Origin: Marinilabiliaceae bacterium
GTDB lineage: Bacteria > Bacteroidota > Bacteroidia > Bacteroidales > Marinilabiliaceae
NCBI GenBank assembly: GCA_016933045.1
Contig: JAFGBR010000065.1
Location: 20,402 to 84,401, forward strand
Direction of reading: 5' to 3'
DNA length: 64,000 nucleotides
How positions within the stretch are numbered: the stretch's first letter is position 1; every line of letters begins with the position of its first letter. Of the stretch, positions 36,696 through 45,913 are shown in pieces. The position numbers and the translations under genes were made by a program. The notes beneath the pieces were generated by a model, which saw only the letters and a list, made by a program, of their open reading frames with translations, was not told the DNA's origin and made no database searches.

Positions 36696-38102
36696 TTAAA
36701 ACCTGTAACTAAAGGCAATGCTGAAATTTTCTTTAAATTGTAGTTTTGATGATTCGTTTTGAAAGTATCTTAAGTTACCGTTAAGTCGGGTTGAAAGAAA
36801 TCGATTAATTCTCATATTGAATATTATTTCCCAGTCCATTTGTGTTTCTGAATTCTCATTCAAATAGCCGTAAAAAAGGTCAAATGTATATTCTAATCTA
36901 TATTGGCTCGATATTTTCCAGTTAAGGTGGCTGTTAATCGAAGCTCCCGAACGTGTTGTTGTTTTTCTGTTTTTATCTATTTTATAGCGAGTTTGATCAA
37001 CTTTTCCGGTATCAAGTACAGCTGTAATTTTTGAGGTTATTGGAGAAAAAAGTACAGTAAAGTTTTTATCTTTTTTGTAATCCATACCTAATGCAACTGT
37101 TATGTATGCAGGAGACATAAATGAAGATAAAATAATTGAATCATTGTTTTTGTCGGGATTGTTAAATAATTGTGTTTTAAAATCGACAAATGAACTGTAA
37201 TACCATTTTTTAGAGGCTTTTATACCTAATTTTGAAGTGATTTCAAACATATCAGTACTAATACGACTTTTTTCATTTTGGTTTTGATTAATACCTAATT
37301 TGTGAATTCCTTTATTATCCCATTCGATTTTGTTTTTGCGGTAATTAGCATTAGCTCTTAAATCGCTTAGCAGACTTATGCTTTTATCTCCACCTTTTAC
37401 CCAATTTTCGTTGTAATTATGTGAAAATTGTATAACTTCTTCTCCAGAGTATTTCCAGTATTTGATTTTTTTTGGTGGTTTTTTTAATTGTTTGGTTGGT
37501 TCTACTTGAATTAGAGAAAATAATTCTCTTGCATCTTTTTTCGACATTTTTAATCCATCAAGTAAAAATTTGTGTGGCGATGGGATTTTTTTTAAAATAA
37601 ATTGAACATTGTTTGGGTTAAATATTATTAGCGAATCATTGTTTGAAATTATGTATGAATAATTCTTATCAAATTCACTTGCTAACTTTTTGGTATCGAA
37701 ATATTTAAATTTTAAGCTGGTGGTGTCGGGTAAAAAGTTTTGCGAAATGTAATAAGGTGAGTATTTTATTGGTGTATAGGATGGGGTATTGTATTTTAAA
37801 TAAAAACTATAATAGTTTAAAAATCTTGAATTGCTATTATTTAAAAAGAAAATATATAAAGCTGTTTTATTATTTTGTGTGTTTATGTTATTTATTTGTT
37901 TTGAAAGTTTTGATGCAAAATCAATGCAATTAATTACAGATTTATTATTATTCCAATAATCATCTGTTTTTGTAGGTGACTTTATTTTAACAGATGCATT
38001 AAGAGGTTGCAATGCAACTACAAAATAAAAAAAATATAATAATGACTTTCTTAAAGGTAGGTGTAGGTAATGTTTTTTTCTATTATATAAAATCATACCC
38101 AT
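36696..38102 (-). CDS. DUF3078 outer membrane beta-barrel protein
   Basis: 468 residues from ATG 38102, with A-rich upstream context; the frame is open to an ATG at 38156 (18 more residues). A signal segment around residues 20-36 ends near NASV. The C-terminal 250 residues match DUF3078: NYNENWVKGGDKSIS, WDNKGIHKLG, a SKLGIKASKKWYYSSF-type strand pair and FLSTRLNGNLRYF, ending in the aromatic SYRF typical of an outer-membrane barrel. The N-terminal 200 residues are unlike anything I recognise. DUF3078 is widespread in Bacteroidota and uncharacterised. It is a single gene with a terminator downstream. Confidence 0.82.
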   Translation of the reverse strand: MGMILYNRKKHYLHLPLRKSLLYFFYFVVALQPLNASVKIKSPTKTDDYWNNNKSVINCIDFASKLSKQINNINTQNNKTALYIFFLNNSNSRFLNYYSFYLKYNTPSYTPIKYSPYYISQNFLPDTTSLKFKYFDTKKLASEFDKNYSYIISNNDSLIIFNPNNVQFILKKIPSPHKFLLDGLKMSKKDARELFSLIQVEPTKQLKKPPKKIKYWKYSGEEVIQFSHNYNENWVKGGDKSISLLSDLRANANYRKNKIEWDNKGIHKLGINQNQNEKSRISTDMFEITSKLGIKASKKWYYSSFVDFKTQLFNNPDKNNDSIILSSFMSPAYITVALGMDYKKDKNFTVLFSPITSKITAVLDTGKVDQTRYKIDKNRKTTTRSGASINSHLNWKISSQYRLEYTFDLFYGYLNENSETQMDWEIIFNMRINRFLSTRLNGNLRYFQNESSKLQFKENFSIAFSYRF

Positions 38103-38310
38103 TTTTTGTTCACGACTGCAAAATAAAATATTCTTATTGAGAAAACCAAAATACATTACGCATATTACGTAGTTTTGTTTCTTTTTGTTTTTTAGGTTGT
38201 AATAAATAATAAAAAATGGTTGTTTTGTATTCGCTAATTGAGTTGATTATAGGCTCAGATGATAGCGAATTACTGCAATAAGAATTTTGTTTATCGAAAA
38301 AAAAAAATTA

Positions 38311-39648
38311 GTGAAAGATTTAACTAAAGGTCATGTGGGGCGTGTGATTTTAAGTTTTGCAATGCCTTTGGTAATTGCGAATCTTTTACAGCAGGGATAT
38401 AATTTTGTTGATCGGTTAATTGTTGGAAATTATTTGGGTAAAGAGGCTTTAGCTGCTGTTGGTGCATCTTTTCCTGTTATTTATACACTTATTGCTTTTG
38501 CTATTGGCATTGGTAGTGGAGCAACGGTTGTTATTTCACAATTTTTTGGTGCGAAAAAATTTAATGAGGTTCAAAAAACTGTAAGTACAATCTTTATTTA
38601 TCTTTTTATTACTTCTATTGGATTAACAATTCTGAGTGTTTCGTTTAGCGACCAAATATTTAATGTATTAAATGTAGAAGAGACGGTTCATGTTATGGCA
38701 AAGCAATATTTTAATATTTATATGTTTGGTATTGTTGCTTTTTTTGGGTTTAATGGAATTGCTTCGGTTTTAAGGGGAATGGGTGATTCGTTAACTCCGT
38801 TGTTGTTTATGTTTATTGCTTTTATTAGTAATATAATTTTAGATATTCTTTTTATTACTGTCTTTAACTGGGGTGTTGCCGGTGCAGCATGGGCTACTGT
38901 TATTGCTCATTTTATACCCTTTTTGTTAGGTGCTTTTTTTTTAACCCGCAGGCATCAGCTTATCTCTTTTCGTATTGGTGAATTAAAGTTCGATAAAGGA
39001 ATTTTTGGTAAAATTATTAAAATTGGATTGCCAACGGCTTTTCAACAAACTTTTATTGCATTAGGCTTAACCGCTCTTATTCGTATTGTTAATAATTTTG
39101 ATACTACAGTTTTAGCTGCTTATACCATAGCGGGACAAATTGATTCTATGGCAGGTATGCCTGCTTTAAATCTTTCAAGTGCTTTGTCGGCATTTGTTGG
39201 ACAAAATATTGGAGCTCAAAAGTTCGACAGGATAAGAAATGGTTATTGGGCTACATTAGTTATGGCTTGGCTAATGAGTATTATTGTAATGGTTGTTGTT
39301 TTTATTTGGGGAGATATGCTTATTGGTATTTTTAATAAGGATTTGGATGTGGTTGTTTATGGAACTCAATACCTTAAGATTGTATCATCGTTTTATCTGG
39401 TTTTTTCTACAATGTTTATTACCCATGGTTTGTTAAGGGGAGCTGGTGATACTCTCATTCCAATGTTTATTAGTATTGTTTCGTTATGGTTGGTTCGAAT
39501 CCCTTTTGCTATTTATTTATCTGAAATATACGGTGTTATTGGTATATGGTGGGCAATACCTATTGGTTGGTCAATTGGTTTGGTTTTATCGCAGACGTAT
39601 TTTTTCTGGGGAAGATGGAAAACAAAGAGTATTGTTATTCGAAATTAG
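38311..39648 (+). CDS. MATE family multidrug efflux transporter
   Basis: 445 residues from GTG 38311 (MKDLTKGHVGRVIL, the usual start of this family). The frame is open to a TTG at 38287, but that start would put an A11 run inside the coding region. The protein has about twelve membrane helices. Family blocks include MPLVIANLLQQGYNFVDRLIVG and GIASVLRGMGDS in the first half, with the repeated GLLRGAGDTLIPMF in the second. MATE exporters use Na+ or H+ gradients to remove cationic drugs or metabolites; the substrate is not deducible. It converges on the MerR-type regulator with only five bases between stop codons. Confidence 0.93.
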   Translation: MKDLTKGHVGRVILSFAMPLVIANLLQQGYNFVDRLIVGNYLGKEALAAVGASFPVIYTLIAFAIGIGSGATVVISQFFGAKKFNEVQKTVSTIFIYLFITSIGLTILSVSFSDQIFNVLNVEETVHVMAKQYFNIYMFGIVAFFGFNGIASVLRGMGDSLTPLLFMFIAFISNIILDILFITVFNWGVAGAAWATVIAHFIPFLLGAFFLTRRHQLISFRIGELKFDKGIFGKIIKIGLPTAFQQTFIALGLTALIRIVNNFDTTVLAAYTIAGQIDSMAGMPALNLSSALSAFVGQNIGAQKFDRIRNGYWATLVMAWLMSIIVMVVVFIWGDMLIGIFNKDLDVVVYGTQYLKIVSSFYLVFSTMFITHGLLRGAGDTLIPMFISIVSLWLVRIPFAIYLSEIYGVIGIWWAIPIGWSIGLVLSQTYFFWGRWKTKSIVIRN

Positions 39649-39653
39649 ATAAT

Positions 39654-40544
39654 TTATATATTTAAATATAGTTCCAATTTCTTTTTAAAATCGTGTGAAG
39701 AGGTTATTACTGTTGTGTTTATAGGTAATTCTGTTTTTAAGTTTTTTATTTGTAATCCATTTATAAATACTTGTTTATTTGGAAGTTCAATATTTAAAGT
39801 GTTTAATGTTAATAGTATGCTATTGGTTCCTTGAGAAATTAAAAATGAAGTAAATAGTATATCAATTGGTTTTATTTGGTCAATTTTTTTTATATCAGCA
39901 ATAGGAACAGAGGCTCCTAAATATATAACATCGAAATTGTTTTTACGTGCTAATAAGCTGTAAAAAAGCAAACCTAACTCGTGATATTCACCTTCGGGTA
40001 AAAAAAATGCAATTCGAGGTCCATATATTTTGTGTTTCGACATTTCGCAATCTATTGCAATTATTAATTTTTGACGTATAAGATTAGAAATGAAATGTTC
40101 TTGTGCCGGATAAATTGAGTTTGAAAGCCATAAAATCCCAATTCGATTTAAAAAAGGAAATAGTATATGTTCAACGGTGTCTTCGAATCCTTGTTTTATT
40201 ATTGAGTTTGTTAATATTTCTGAGAATTTATTTTCATCTAGTTCCAACATCGAAACTATTAATGATTCTATTAATATGTTATGATTTTTTGTTTCTACCG
40301 ATAAATCAATAATTCGTTTTTTTAATTGTTCGTCATTTAATTGTGCAATTTTTGAAATCTTGTAACCATTTTGACATAAAATTGAAATATTTAAAATGCG
40401 TTTTAAATCATCACCGTTGTAATATCTTATATTTGTTGATGTACGGCCGGGGTTAATTATTTTGAATCTTCTTTCCCATATTCGAATAGTATGAGCTTTA
40501 ATGCCCGACATTTTTTCCAAATCTTTAATGGAGTATGAGGCCAT
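39654..40544 (-). CDS. MerR-type regulator with B12-binding domain (CarH/LitR-like)
   Basis: A 296-residue protein. The N-terminal MerR winged helix (about 1-70) includes IRIWERRFKIINP. A four-helix cap (about 90-170) and a cobalamin-binding Rossmann domain (about 175-290) follow. Upper-ligand residues correspond to T. thermophilus CarH: Trp139, Glu149 and His150 (W-x9-EH). EYHELG supplies His188, the lower cobalt ligand. The residue after the Trp, which is His132 in CarH and forms the bis-His state after light, is Leu140 here. The family represses in the dark as an AdoCbl tetramer, often on carotenoid genes. No such genes are in the window. The target is unknown, with the MATE gene or self-control as candidates. 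Confidence 0.88.
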   Translation of the reverse strand: MASYSIKDLEKMSGIKAHTIRIWERRFKIINPGRTSTNIRYYNGDDLKRILNISILCQNGYKISKIAQLNDEQLKKRIIDLSVETKNHNILIESLIVSMLELDENKFSEILTNSIIKQGFEDTVEHILFPFLNRIGILWLSNSIYPAQEHFISNLIRQKLIIAIDCEMSKHKIYGPRIAFFLPEGEYHELGLLFYSLLARKNNFDVIYLGASVPIADIKKIDQIKPIDILFTSFLISQGTNSILLTLNTLNIELPNKQVFINGLQIKNLKTELPINTTVITSSHDFKKKLELYLNI

Positions 40545-40712
40545 AATATAATATTATTTGTTTCGGTGATTTAAATTTAAAACCACTTTAAAATCATTTT
40601 GTTCAATTATTTTGTGTTGTTTATATTTTTATTTGAATTATAACCCTGAAGCAGGATATCTATGACCTATTAAAAAATATTATACATTTGTTAATTAATA
40701 ATTATATATCAC

Positions 40713-41591
40713 ATGATTTATTCAATGACTGGTTATGGAAAGTCGGTATGTGAACTTTCTAATAAAAAAATAAGTATCGAAATTAGATCTTTAAATAGTA
40801 AACAACTCGATTTAAATATTCGTATTCCTATTATATATCGAGAAAAGGAGTTGGAAATACGAAATGAGATAAGTTCATTATTGAACCGTGGTAAAATTGA
40901 TGTGAGTTTCTTTGTTGAATCTGTTGTGTCAGATAAAATAACTCAGATTAATAAGCCGGTTATTGAGTTGTATTATAATCAATTGAAAGAAATATCAGAT
41001 TCTCTTGGGCTGAGCAATGATTCTACTGATTATTTAAAAATAATTATGCCTTTACCCGAAACAGTTAAAACAGAATTGGCCGAGTTAGATGAAAGTGAAT
41101 GGGGGATGATAAAAAAAGTATTTTATGAGGCAGTCACTAATATTAATTTGTTTCGTGAGCAAGAAGGTTTAGTGTTGGCAAATGAGCTAAATAAACGCAT
41201 TTGTAATATTCGTAATTATCTTACTGAAGTTGAGCAATTTGAAACCGTTCGTATTGATAGAATTAAAAGCAGGTTAAAAGATAGTTTGGAAGAGATGGCT
41301 GCTAAAAGTCAGATTGATGAAAACCGTTTTGAGCAGGAATTGATTTTTTATATTGAAAAGCTAGATATCACTGAGGAGAAAGTGAGGTTAATGAATCATC
41401 TCGATTATTTTATTGAAACCATGAATCAACAAGAATCGGCAGGGAAAAAATTGGGCTTTATTACTCAAGAAATTGGTCGTGAAGTTAATACCTTAGGTTC
41501 AAAGGCTAATGATGCCTCGATGCAGCGCATTGTAATTCAGATGAAAGATGAGCTCGAAAAAATTAAGGAACAATTATTGAATATTTTGTAA
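40713..41591 (+). CDS. yicC: YicC/YloC-family endoribonuclease
   Basis: A 292-residue cytosolic protein. The start MIYSMTGYGKS and EIRSLNSKQLDLNIRIP are the YicC-N signature, and GKKLGFITQEIGREVNTLGSKAND near the end is the YicC-C signature with the conserved GREVNT motif. Members have recently been shown to be Mn-dependent RNases involved in RNA decay. It is the first gene of a three-gene operon with gmk (4 bases between) and nadD. The spacing is tight enough for translational coupling. Confidence 0.93.
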   Translation: MIYSMTGYGKSVCELSNKKISIEIRSLNSKQLDLNIRIPIIYREKELEIRNEISSLLNRGKIDVSFFVESVVSDKITQINKPVIELYYNQLKEISDSLGLSNDSTDYLKIIMPLPETVKTELAELDESEWGMIKKVFYEAVTNINLFREQEGLVLANELNKRICNIRNYLTEVEQFETVRIDRIKSRLKDSLEEMAAKSQIDENRFEQELIFYIEKLDITEEKVRLMNHLDYFIETMNQQESAGKKLGFITQEIGREVNTLGSKANDASMQRIVIQMKDELEKIKEQLLNIL

Positions 41592-41595
41592 TATA

Positions 41596-42165
41596 ATGAA
41601 GAAAGGAAAATTGGTTATTTTTTCTGCTCCTTCGGGATCGGGTAAAACAACAATTGTTAAGCATTTATTAAGTAAGAATTTGAATTTGGAGTTTTCGATT
41701 TCGGCAACTAGTCGTAATCCTCGAGGTGCAGAGATTAATGGTGTTGATTATTATTTTCTTACACCAGCCGATTTTGAGAAGAAAATTGCTAATGATGAGT
41801 TTCTGGAATATGAAGAGGTTTATAAGGGTGTTTATTACGGAACGTTAAAGAGTGAGGTAGACCGTATTACATCAATTGGTAATAATATTGTTTTTGATGT
41901 AGATGTAGTGGGGGGTGTGAATATAAAAAAAATGTATGGTGATGCTGCTTTAGCCATGTTTATTCAGCCTCCTTCTATTGAAGAGTTGAGAAAACGATTG
42001 GTTGGACGTGGAACTGATTCTGAAGATAAGATTGAAATGCGTTTAAATAAAGCTAGTGAAGAGTTGTCTTATGCTTCGAAATTTGATGTGATTATTGTTA
42101 ATGATAATTTAGAAAAGGCTAAGAAAGATGCTGAACAGGCTTTGCATGATTTCCTTTCAGATTAA
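41596..42165 (+). CDS. gmk: Guanylate kinase
   Basis: A 189-residue P-loop kinase with APSGSGKTTI (residues 11-20), the GMP-binding segment SATSRNPRGAEINGVDYYF, and the lid region SIEELRKRLVGRGTDSEDKIEMR. It phosphorylates GMP to GDP, an essential step in guanine nucleotide and ppGpp metabolism. The length is normal. It sits 4 bases after yicC and 5 bases before nadD, so it is an operon member. Confidence 0.97.
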   Translation: MKKGKLVIFSAPSGSGKTTIVKHLLSKNLNLEFSISATSRNPRGAEINGVDYYFLTPADFEKKIANDEFLEYEEVYKGVYYGTLKSEVDRITSIGNNIVFDVDVVGGVNIKKMYGDAALAMFIQPPSIEELRKRLVGRGTDSEDKIEMRLNKASEELSYASKFDVIIVNDNLEKAKKDAEQALHDFLSD

Positions 42166-42170
42166 GGCAG

Positions 42171-42761
42171 ATGAAAGTTGTTGAGAAAAGAGTTGGATTG
42201 TTATTTGGGTCTTTTAATCCTATTCATATAGGGCATTTAACTCTTGCCCGATATATGAATTGTTTTGATGATATTGATGAGGTTTGGTTAGTTATTAGTC
42301 CTCAAAATCCTTTTAAAAATGCCAGTGATTTAATAAACGAGCAATTACGTAAACAAATGGTTGATATTGCGTTAAAAGATGAACAAACTATTAAATCGTG
42401 CGATATTGAATTTTTTATGCCGCTGCCATCTTTTACTATTGATACACTTAAAGCTTTAAAAGAAAAATATTCTAATTATTCGTTTTCTTTAATTATGGGA
42501 ACTGATAATATTAAATCAATAAATAATTGGAAATCGGGAGATGAGATATTAAATAATTTTAAAATATATATTTATCCTAGATTTAAGAATTTTGATTCAT
42601 CAAAGATTGAGCATCCTAATGTTTGTTATACAAATGCCCCCATTGTTGAAATATCATCAACAGAGATTCGTGAAAATATTGCAAAAGGATATTTAATGGC
42701 TGAATTTTTACATCCAGGTGTTTCTGATTTTATCGTAAGTAACTCGTTGTATATATGTTAA
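42171..42761 (+). CDS. nadD: Nicotinate-nucleotide adenylyltransferase
   Basis: A 196-residue nucleotidyltransferase of the HxGH superfamily. GLLFGSFNPIHIGHL (about residues 9-23) contains the phosphate-binding HIGH motif. LIMGTDNIKSINNWKSG and the C-terminal ISSTEIRENI are typical of NadD. It adenylates nicotinate mononucleotide in NAD+ synthesis. It is the last gene of the yicC-gmk-nadD operon and ends at a very strong hairpin. Confidence 0.95.
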   Translation: MKVVEKRVGLLFGSFNPIHIGHLTLARYMNCFDDIDEVWLVISPQNPFKNASDLINEQLRKQMVDIALKDEQTIKSCDIEFFMPLPSFTIDTLKALKEKYSNYSFSLIMGTDNIKSINNWKSGDEILNNFKIYIYPRFKNFDSSKIEHPNVCYTNAPIVEISSTEIRENIAKGYLMAEFLHPGVSDFIVSNSLYIC

Positions 42762-42802
42762 CAAAACAAAAGCCATCTTATTCAGATGGCTTTTGTTTTG
42801 TT
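42760..42802. terminator. Bidirectional terminator between nadD and the DUF4914 gene
   Basis: A 19-bp perfect stem (42760-42778 with 42784-42802), a 5-base loop and T-rich right arm. It begins within the nadD stop codon and ends 12 bases from the convergent gene's stop. Confidence 0.93.
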
Positions 42803-42814
42803 AATGATTGTATT

Positions 42815-44713
42815 TTAGTATTTTTCTTTTGGAAAAACAGCTAAATAGTCTTCGTATGTTCCATTATTTAAGCATACCTGTATAATGTCACGACCAATAG
42901 GGTTTAACTCGTCTGTTAAAAATGTTTTAGCTTCTTTTTTAAAGAAATCGGTTAATATTTTTGCTCCAATATCATAGCCATCATCTCCTACTTCGGGTTG
43001 TTTGTATACTTTAAGGTAACGGCTTGGTATTTTTGCACTTTCAATAGTAAGGTAATTTAATTCTAAACCAAGTAGAGCACAACGGGCTGGTTGTGTTTGA
43101 TCTTCTCGTAGGTTTAAGTTTCCACGACGAGTAAGATATTCGCGCATTAGTAACTGTGGTTTAAATCCCACTTTCCATGCTCCAATGTGTTGATTCGGAG
43201 TTAGTGTGTAGCTTACCCGTGGTGTGTGAATTATTTGTTGAAGCAACATGTTTGCATGGTGTACTTTTTTCCCGGTTGCAAAAGGCCAGTATGAGCCAAC
43301 TCCTTCGCTTTCCATTGCATCACTTGTACTAACAATACTTGGGTTGGCATATCCTCGTGGCGCAACTAATCTCCACAACCAAGCTAATGCTGGTGGTAAA
43401 ATATGAAATAGGCCAATAATACTGTAACTAGGTTTATCGGGCAAGAAAGGTGGTGTTCGTACTCCAAAACTACGTACATCAACTGAAACAGGCTTGTCTA
43501 TAACTCCGGGCATAATATCGCGAGGTATTATTACCCTAGGGTTTGGACATTTTTTGCCTGGAGCATCTTCAATATGATTCCAAATAAGTGCAGTACAACC
43601 CGGTTCTGTTTGTATGTTTAAAAATAGTAATGGTTTTGATGGGCTAATAGTGACCTTTTCTAACGATGGGTCATCGCCATATTCGGTAATGCTGTCTGTT
43701 CTTATAAACCAACCGTTTTCAGCATCTATTATACGAAGTTTTCCGTTTTTCTTTTGAATTGAATTGTGACAAATGGCCATATCATCTGTAATAGGTGCCA
43801 GTTTACAGAACATTGGGATATTAATAGATCGTTTTTCTCCATTAATAATATTTGTTCCAATAAGGGTTAACCCTTCGGGTTCTCTTACAATGTGTTGGAG
43901 CATTTCGCTTTTTCCGCCTCCACTGGCTCCTTCATGTAAAAATGTAAGAGAATTATCATAAGGGCTAATTACCCGAACTGTTGAGCAATGTGCAGTTATC
44001 CAATTTTCTTGTTCGCCTTTATCTAGTAGTGCACTATAAACGCCTTTTTTTGCACTTGGCCCGGGATAGAGATTGTATGAATATATTTCATGCGCTAAAT
44101 TTGTTCGGTTGTGAACTACAATTTGTTTGCCATCGAAATGTGTATGTCTAAATGGAGGAGCAACAAGGATTAGTGAGTCAAGTGTAAAATATGAAGGTAG
44201 GTTGTTAACATCTACAATGGATTGAAGCATTGATAAGCCCATTGCAAAAAATGCTGCATTTGCAGGGGCTATTGCCATTCCTCCAATCCCAACACCGTAG
44301 TGACCAGCCCAAAAAAGAAAAACAGCAAGGTCTTGTTGTTTCATCCAGTCAAATGTTTCTTTTTTCAATTGACTGAAATCGTATCCCATTTTATCTTTAA
44401 ATAATGGCTTATCAGTTGGTTTGTTATCGGCTATGAGCATGGTGTTTGGATCACGTCGTCTCATATATGGTTCAACATAATTAGCCGAAATGCCATTTTT
44501 TACGCGGTGTACAATTACTTCAGTAACACTGCCTTTTCCGGGAATATCGTATTTTACCTCAAATTCTTTGTTGTCGGGCGAACCAGTAGCTACTTCAGAT
44601 AGTTCATAGGTTGAGTTATAAACTGTACAACTCTTGCAATTGTTTAATAAGTCAATAACTTCATCAGATAAATCAAGTTTCCTGGTCTTTAATATTTTCA
44701 ATAAGTCATTCAT
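42815..44713 (-). CDS. DUF4914 family protein with PEPCK-like P-loop
   Basis: A 632-residue soluble protein without a signal peptide. It matches the DUF4914 family by its size and its landmark motifs; its biochemical activity is not known to me. A P-loop, GASGGGKS, lies at residues 262-269, preceded by a strand (LTFLHE) as in PEP carboxykinase and HPr kinase, where the loop also follows a histidine-rich sheet. Downstream are APITDDMAICH (possible metal-binding acidic pair), TEPGCTALIWNH and GVGSYWPFATGKK. The PEP carboxykinase fold is a guess from the order of these motifs, and canonical PEPCK residues are not all present. It is a single gene, convergent with nadD. Low-molecular-weight kinase or carboxykinase activity is inference. 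Confidence 0.72.
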   Translation of the reverse strand: MNDLLKILKTRKLDLSDEVIDLLNNCKSCTVYNSTYELSEVATGSPDNKEFEVKYDIPGKGSVTEVIVHRVKNGISANYVEPYMRRRDPNTMLIADNKPTDKPLFKDKMGYDFSQLKKETFDWMKQQDLAVFLFWAGHYGVGIGGMAIAPANAAFFAMGLSMLQSIVDVNNLPSYFTLDSLILVAPPFRHTHFDGKQIVVHNRTNLAHEIYSYNLYPGPSAKKGVYSALLDKGEQENWITAHCSTVRVISPYDNSLTFLHEGASGGGKSEMLQHIVREPEGLTLIGTNIINGEKRSINIPMFCKLAPITDDMAICHNSIQKKNGKLRIIDAENGWFIRTDSITEYGDDPSLEKVTISPSKPLLFLNIQTEPGCTALIWNHIEDAPGKKCPNPRVIIPRDIMPGVIDKPVSVDVRSFGVRTPPFLPDKPSYSIIGLFHILPPALAWLWRLVAPRGYANPSIVSTSDAMESEGVGSYWPFATGKKVHHANMLLQQIIHTPRVSYTLTPNQHIGAWKVGFKPQLLMREYLTRRGNLNLREDQTQPARCALLGLELNYLTIESAKIPSRYLKVYKQPEVGDDGYDIGAKILTDFFKKEAKTFLTDELNPIGRDIIQVCLNNGTYEDYLAVFPKEKY

Positions 44714-45093
44714 ATTAGTGTTTTTATGTAGTTACTAAATGATTTTGTTTTGTTGTTCTTTTATGGTTTAATTAAAAGGGTTTTAATATTATAACTTAAT
44801 TAGTTCTATTATGTTCATAGTTGTGATTATATATTTTTTAAAACAAATATATAAAAATATGAAATTGATAAAATAGTTAAGAATTTAATTTGAATTTAAA
44901 ATACTATATTAAGTGTTAAAAATTTAACACAATATGATTGGATTGTTTTATTACACAATATGTTAAAATATGTATTTTATTAAGTTATTGATAGTTAGGG
45001 GTATGGGAATTTAAGTTGGGTGACATTTATCTACTGCTAATATTGTTTGTAGAATGTTAAAAATATTTAATTGAATTACGAAGATTTATTTTA
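44714..45093. other. Intergenic region upstream of the DUF4914 gene
   Basis: 380 bases. TATATTTG on the minus strand at 44844-44851 fits TAnnTTTG. A perfect 8-bp palindrome with a 2-base centre (GTGTTAAA-AA-TTTAACAC, 44913-44930) lies 200 bases upstream of the start and may bind a regulator. No ORF was found. Confidence 0.4.
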
Positions 45094-45145
45094 AACTAAA
45101 ACAGGACATCTGAAAAATATGTTTTTCAGATGTCCTGTTTTAGTT
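45094..45145. terminator. 24-bp hairpin terminator of the FG-GAP protein gene
   Basis: Perfect arms 45094-45117 and 45122-45145 around a 4-base loop, 13 bases beyond the minus-strand stop. It is the longest perfect inverted repeat noticed in the window. No gene converges from the plus side. Confidence 0.85.
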
Positions 45146-45158
45146 GGTTTATGTAGTA

Positions 45159-45866
45159 TTATTTGGTTGTAATTACGTTTGGTAGTTTGGTTTTTATATG
45201 TCCGTCGGTTGCAACTTCTTTAACCGGATACCATTCTGAAGTGTTTTCATCTTTTTTAAATGTGTGGGCAATCCATGATGTATTATTATTTTCTTCAGAA
45301 TGAGAATCAACAATAATTTCATCTTCTTTAATTTGAACTTTACTTCCAAAAATTGAATAAGGCTTTAAATCATTGATACAAATTTTTTGAACAAGTTCGA
45401 ATTTACCCTGAGTGTTTTTTGTGTAAAAGTATGCAGCTCCGGTATCGTAAACTGTTTCACCTTTTTCGTTTACATAATCTTCGCCCAAAGCACCAACAAC
45501 CAAATATTTATCGGATAAAGCCACTGAAACACCAAAATTGTCATAGGCTTTTCCTCGTGGTGATTTTAATTCCTGTGTGAAAATCCATTTTCCATCTTTA
45601 TTCTTTTCATAAATCAGCACACAGCCAACTTGGGGAATATTTTTGTTTATATCTGTTGAAGCGCGATGATAATCTCCAATAGCAACATTTTTACCATCAC
45701 TATCTATTGAGAAATGAATTTTTCCTTTTAGTATTTTGTCGAAAGAAGCAAAATCTTCAAACTGGAATAGTGATTGTCCGTTTGATGAAATAGCAAAGAG
45801 TAAAACAAACCCTAATGCAATTATTAATCCCTGCAATTTAACTTTAATTATCTCCATCGTTTTCAT
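45159..45866 (-). CDS. Secreted FG-GAP-like beta-propeller protein
   Basis: A 235-residue protein with a signal peptide ending SSNGQ. The repeat-like segments DNFGVSVALSDKYLVVGALGED and SIFGSKVQIKEDEIIVDS follow the FG-GAP pattern of integrin-type propellers. Only two or three full repeats are visible, so a complete propeller would need other blades or a partner. Function unknown; periplasmic or surface location inferred. The promoter region has a palindrome 4 bases upstream of its TAAATTTG box, suggesting specific repression. It is transcribed alone and ends at a 24-bp hairpin. Confidence 0.75.
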   Translation of the reverse strand: MKTMEIIKVKLQGLIIALGFVLLFAISSNGQSLFQFEDFASFDKILKGKIHFSIDSDGKNVAIGDYHRASTDINKNIPQVGCVLIYEKNKDGKWIFTQELKSPRGKAYDNFGVSVALSDKYLVVGALGEDYVNEKGETVYDTGAAYFYTKNTQGKFELVQKICINDLKPYSIFGSKVQIKEDEIIVDSHSEENNNTSWIAHTFKKDENTSEWYPVKEVATDGHIKTKLPNVITTK

Positions 45867-45913
45867 AATGTATTATGGTTAAAAGTATTGGTTTTAACAT
45901 CTCAACTTTTTTA

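Noticed and set aside
42815..44713. DUF4914 gene called as PEP carboxykinase
   Set aside because: P-loop position fits but the standard PEPCK Arg/Lys/metal residues are not recognisable; function left open.
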